Position numbers and translations under genes: made by a program. From the NCBI GenBank assembly GCA_045576355.1, contig JAZNGG010000001.1, positions 1-64,000 of the forward strand: 64,000 nucleotides of DNA, written 5' to 3'. The stretch's first letter is position 1, and each line of letters starts with the position of its first letter. The stretch is from Liminaster sp045576355 (lineage in GTDB: Bacteria; Bacteroidota; Bacteroidia; Bacteroidales; UBA3663). The notes under the pieces are model-generated. The model searched no databases. It had not been told where the DNA came from and was given only the letters and a program-made list of their open reading frames with translations. Below are positions 61,665 to 64,000 of the stretch, piece after piece.

Positions 61665-61774
61665 CAATAGCCTCGTGATGCAACACGCGTACCCTCGTTG
61701 TTCGATGTGCGTACCCTCGTTGGCCCACATGCGTAGGCTCGTTGCATCACAAGGCTACGCTCGTTTTGCCATAG
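61665..61774. repeat. GCGTACCCTCGTTG-type array, five 22-bp units
   Basis: Conserved GCGTACCCTCGTTG or GCGTAGGCTCGTTG cores at 61687, 61709 and 61731, a diverged unit at 61753 and another at 61665, again with a 22-bp period. GTGATGCAAC and GTTGCATCAC flank the central units as a 10-bp inverted repeat. Confidence 0.75.
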
Positions 61775-61826
61775 AACTCCCTGCTTCATCGAGCAAAACC
61801 CTCTCTCCAACCGCTTATAAATAACA

Positions 61827-61866
61827 TTTAGCGAGGAGAAGATCTTGTCGATCTCTCCTCGCTAAA
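61827..61866. terminator. Long hairpin in the 61.8-kb gap
   Basis: TTTAGCGAGGAGA (61827-61839) pairs perfectly with 61854-61866, and GATC words extend the pairing inwards. On the minus strand the sequence after it is TGTTATTTATAA, so it could end a minus-strand transcript; there is no clean T run. Confidence 0.5.
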
Positions 61867-61957
61867 CGATGTATGGCTCCTCATTGAGCCACATATATAA
61901 CTACTTCAGCCCTCTCGGTTGTAAAGTGTCAATAAATAACAAAACCTTTTATCGAGT

Positions 61958-61989
61958 GCAAAGATACAACATTGGGAAGCCGATGTCAA
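61958..61989 (-). promoter_or_regulatory. Orphan minus-strand promoter
   Basis: TTG (61987-61989), 20 bp, TATCTTTGC (61958-61966) on the minus strand. No minus-strand gene lies downstream; the first structure met is the hairpin at 61827-61866. Confidence 0.5.
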
Positions 61990-62098
61990 GAGGGGTGCAG
62001 AGGTGTGTGTTAAAAAATGTTTTTAGTCATGCTGCCTTCCAAACCTATAAAAATATTTAAAAATGCGTGATTTACAATGCTATTAAGAATTTTGGTAT

Positions 62099-62106
62099 TA
62101 TATTTG
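62099..62106 (+). promoter_or_regulatory. -7 box for the adaptor lipoprotein operon
   Basis: TATATTTG followed by CAAA; -33 box unclear. The implied 5' UTR is about 200 nt and contains a small GC hairpin CCGGAT-GGC-ATCCGG (62140-62154). Confidence 0.5.
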
Positions 62107-62311
62107 CAAAAAGTTTTGCCTTTGTCACGATAGCTCTCCCCGGATGGCATCCGGAAACAGGATTCTCTGTCTCGATTGTCTCTCTTATTACAGACACGGT
62201 ACGTCTCTGTATGATTGACCCGGAAAGTAATTTTGAAAAAACAGAGCGAAAAGTGTAACTTTTAGGCAAGATGGTCGTCTAATTTATAAAACACCTATTT
62301 GTTGTTGTCTG

Positions 62312-63616
62312 ATGCAGCCTCGCAAATCGAAATACAGTCATCGTCTGTTCCGCTTCTTAACCCTTTGGGCAGGTGTGCTCCTTGTCTCCTGTTCGGACGG
62401 GATGGAGCGGTTGCCTTTATATACGGTCGAGACTGCAGATTTTGAGGATTATCTCCTGATCGAAGGGGAGACGACACCGTCTGTCCCTATGCACGTGATC
62501 TGTCCTCAGGATGTAGATGGGACGATAGCGATGATCGTAGAGAGCGGGACTCGGGTGCGGAAAGGTGACACGCTGGTCATCATCGAGGATGCCAATGCAG
62601 AGTCTGACTTTGAGAATCGAAAGACCAACCTCGAAGCAGCCGAGGCTGAACTCGTCAAACTCGAAGCCAACCTGCGACTGGACGAAGCGCTCCTCGAGGC
62701 AAAACTTAAAAACATCGAAGCGGAGACACAACTGGCAGAATTGGACACCATGCAGCTCTCTTATCTCTCGCCCAATGCTCGTCGCATCAAGGAGTTGCAA
62801 ATCGAAAAAAACACCATCAGCCGGAGACAACTGCTGCGGCAGTATAATGCTCAGGAGGCATTGCAGAAGAGTGACATCTTGAAAGTAGAAAGCAGGATCG
62901 CCCGACTGAGACGTCGCTATGAATCGGCGAAAGAGGTGGTGCAGTCGCTCATCGTCAAAGCTCCGCAAGACGGATTGGTGATCCGTGCCAACTCTCCCTT
63001 CTATAGCGATCCGACGGAGTGGAAAGTGGGGGACAATGCCTGGTATGGGCTTCCCCTCATGACATTTCCGGGAGAGAAGCACAAGGTGATCTTTTTTGCC
63101 TCTGAGACCGAATATAAACGACTCAAGATGGGGGATTCCATCAGCTACACCCTGGACGCCATGCCGGACAACATCGGTTGGGGGAAGATCATCAAAATGG
63201 CATCTGCCGGCAAGAAACGCACTTCCGGATCGCAGGTTAAGACATTTGAGATCGAAGCCTCGATCGACAGCATCGCTCGTCCGGTGGAGTCGGGGATGAG
63301 TGTCAACTGCCGTGTCTGGCTCAATCGTGAGCCCGGCGTGATGGTGGTCCCCTCGGTAGCTGTGCATGATGCGGAGGGGAGCAAGGTGGTCTATGTCCGT
63401 CGCGGTCATCGCTTTGAGGAGACCCGGGTACAGCTCGGAAAATCGACCCCAAGTCTCTGTGTCGTGGAGCAAGGGCTGCAAGAGGGGGATGTCATCTCGC
63501 TGATCAAACCCTCCGGCTCTATGATAAGCAGAGCGGAGGTCGATAACACAGCCGGCGATACGACAACTGTCGCTGCCACTACTCCGGTCGTTTCAGACAC
63601 TACACAAACCCAATAA
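62312..63616 (+). CDS. Periplasmic adaptor (HlyD/MFP) lipoprotein
   Basis: A 434-aa membrane-fusion lipoprotein (lipobox LLVSC, Cys27). The layout is a lipoyl half-motif (GTIAMIVESGTRVRKGDTLVIIED), a long alpha-hairpin coiled coil (about residues 100-215), the second lipoyl half (VKAPQDGLVI), a beta-barrel (IFFASETEYKRLKMGDSISYTLD) and a membrane-proximal domain (VPSVAVHDAEGSKVVYVRRG). It would link an inner-membrane pump, usually an ABC MacB-like exporter, to an outer-membrane TolC protein. A second adaptor gene starts 20 bp after its stop, an arrangement seen in Bacteroidetes ABC efflux loci. Confidence 0.88.
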   Translation: MQPRKSKYSHRLFRFLTLWAGVLLVSCSDGMERLPLYTVETADFEDYLLIEGETTPSVPMHVICPQDVDGTIAMIVESGTRVRKGDTLVIIEDANAESDFENRKTNLEAAEAELVKLEANLRLDEALLEAKLKNIEAETQLAELDTMQLSYLSPNARRIKELQIEKNTISRRQLLRQYNAQEALQKSDILKVESRIARLRRRYESAKEVVQSLIVKAPQDGLVIRANSPFYSDPTEWKVGDNAWYGLPLMTFPGEKHKVIFFASETEYKRLKMGDSISYTLDAMPDNIGWGKIIKMASAGKKRTSGSQVKTFEIEASIDSIARPVESGMSVNCRVWLNREPGVMVVPSVAVHDAEGSKVVYVRRGHRFEETRVQLGKSTPSLCVVEQGLQEGDVISLIKPSGSMISRAEVDNTAGDTTTVAATTPVVSDTTQTQ

Positions 63617-63636
63617 CCCAATAGAGAGAAATCACT

Positions 63637-64000
63637 ATGAAACATCCTGTCAGATTTATATTATCAGCCATCATCCTTCTATCGTCTGTCATCGGTTGTA
63701 GCGACGAGGGGAAAAGCAGTGTCCCTGAGGCTACGGTGACCCGAGGAACGTTTTATATAGATATTTACGAAGAGGGAGAGATCGAGGCGATCAACTCCAT
63801 TACCCTCTCTTCTCCTAATATCCCATGGAGATTCGGCAATCTGAAAATCTCCTATATCGTGGAGGATGGAGCCGAAGTGCAGGCAGGTGATACGGTCATC
63901 GCCTTCGATCCATCGGAGGTGCGTAAGGCGATTATCGACTCAGAGGATCGACTCATCGTCAGCAAAGCTGAACTGGAAAAGATGATTGCCCAGCACGAAC
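63637..64000 (+). CDS. Second adaptor (HlyD/MFP) lipoprotein, 5' part
   Basis: ATG at 63637, still open at the window end (121 codons seen). Lipoprotein signal MKHPVRFILSAIILLSSVIG with Cys21, then VTRGTFYIDIYEEGEIEAINS and the first lipoyl half-motif (YIVEDGAEVQAGDTVIAFD), followed by the start of a coiled-coil hairpin (SEDRLIVSKAELEKM). It begins 20 bp after the first adaptor and is in the same operon. The ABC transporter and outer-membrane genes would be expected to the right. Confidence 0.85.
   Translation, partial: MKHPVRFILSAIILLSSVIGCSDEGKSSVPEATVTRGTFYIDIYEEGEIEAINSITLSSPNIPWRFGNLKISYIVEDGAEVQAGDTVIAFDPSEVRKAIIDSEDRLIVSKAELEKMIAQHE

Noticed and set aside
61391..61824. Several ORFs of 74-122 aa in the second array gap
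   Set aside because: All are made of microsatellite and 22-bp repeat sequence.
61270..62311. DGR reverse transcriptase or template repeat beside the kinase gene
   Set aside because: No RT-like ORF and no sequence resembling the 61138-61266 stretch is seen in the rest of the window.
62417..63481. 354-aa minus-strand ORF opposite the HlyD gene
   Set aside because: The plus-strand frame has clear lipoprotein and adaptor motifs; the minus frame resembles nothing and only reflects codon bias.

Overview
The window reads as chromosomal DNA of a Bacteroidales bacterium (phylum Bacteroidetes). I infer this from the gene content: a bifunctional DAHP synthase/chorismate mutase next to prephenate genes, a SerC-SerA-DUF1015 serine cluster, an RseC-RnfBCDGEA operon, DUF4468, DUF3256, DUF5703-like and DUF2271 proteins, and TlpA and adaptor lipoproteins. 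It also follows from about 20 promoters of the Bacteroidetes type (-7 box TAnnTTTG, often with TTTG or TTG 19-21 bp upstream) and from the absence of Shine-Dalgarno sites. I cannot name a genus from sequence alone.

Layout. 1-1851: 3' part of a type III restriction (Res) gene, then a 33-bp repeat and a two-way terminator. 2091-7559: class II aldolase (-) and the aromatic amino acid operon pheA, aminotransferase, DAHPS/CM, tyrA (+). 7706-10227: two exported proteins of unknown function and a DMT permease (-). 10375-19858: rarA, serC, serA, a degenerate hybrid histidine kinase, then DUF1015, Yip1-like, smpB and flippase genes. 20058-24465: DUF389, a secreted glycosidase-like protein and DUF2271. 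24466-25624: 1.2 kb without an obvious gene, holding 22-bp-period arrays and a MITE-like element. 25625-29190: truA, galK, a 40-aa protein and galM (-). 29536-36569: fabD, cca, a candidate small RNA, the rplY-pth-S4 operon (-), ilvE, kdsC-like and maf. 36629-43506: TlpA-like, ruvC, a 31-aa membrane protein, tRNA-Gln, nucleoside kinase, FKBP and typA. 43528-52805: lipoprotein, TonB receptor, ndk, GH3, TRIC-like channel, sufE and an M28/glutaminyl cyclase. 53075-59117: rseC-rnfBCDGEA. 59338-61269: a Ser/Thr kinase fused to a SUMF1 domain. 61270-62311: a second repeat-filled gap. 62312-64000: two membrane-fusion lipoproteins, the second cut by the window end.

Most coding content is housekeeping and ordinary. 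The unusual material lies between genes and at protein ends. Two distant gaps (24.5 kb and 61.4 kb) share a 17-bp motif followed by arrays of different sequence that all keep a 22-bp period. A separate family of 8-bp-period (GGTTTAAG-like) repeats sits in three gaps. The C-terminus of the kinase-SUMF1 protein looks like the variable region of a diversity-generating retroelement target, although no reverse transcriptase is in the window. There is also a candidate small RNA, a candidate attenuator before pheA, two tiny genes, a pseudo-hybrid kinase inside the serine cluster, and unusual C-terminal tails on RnfB and RnfG.
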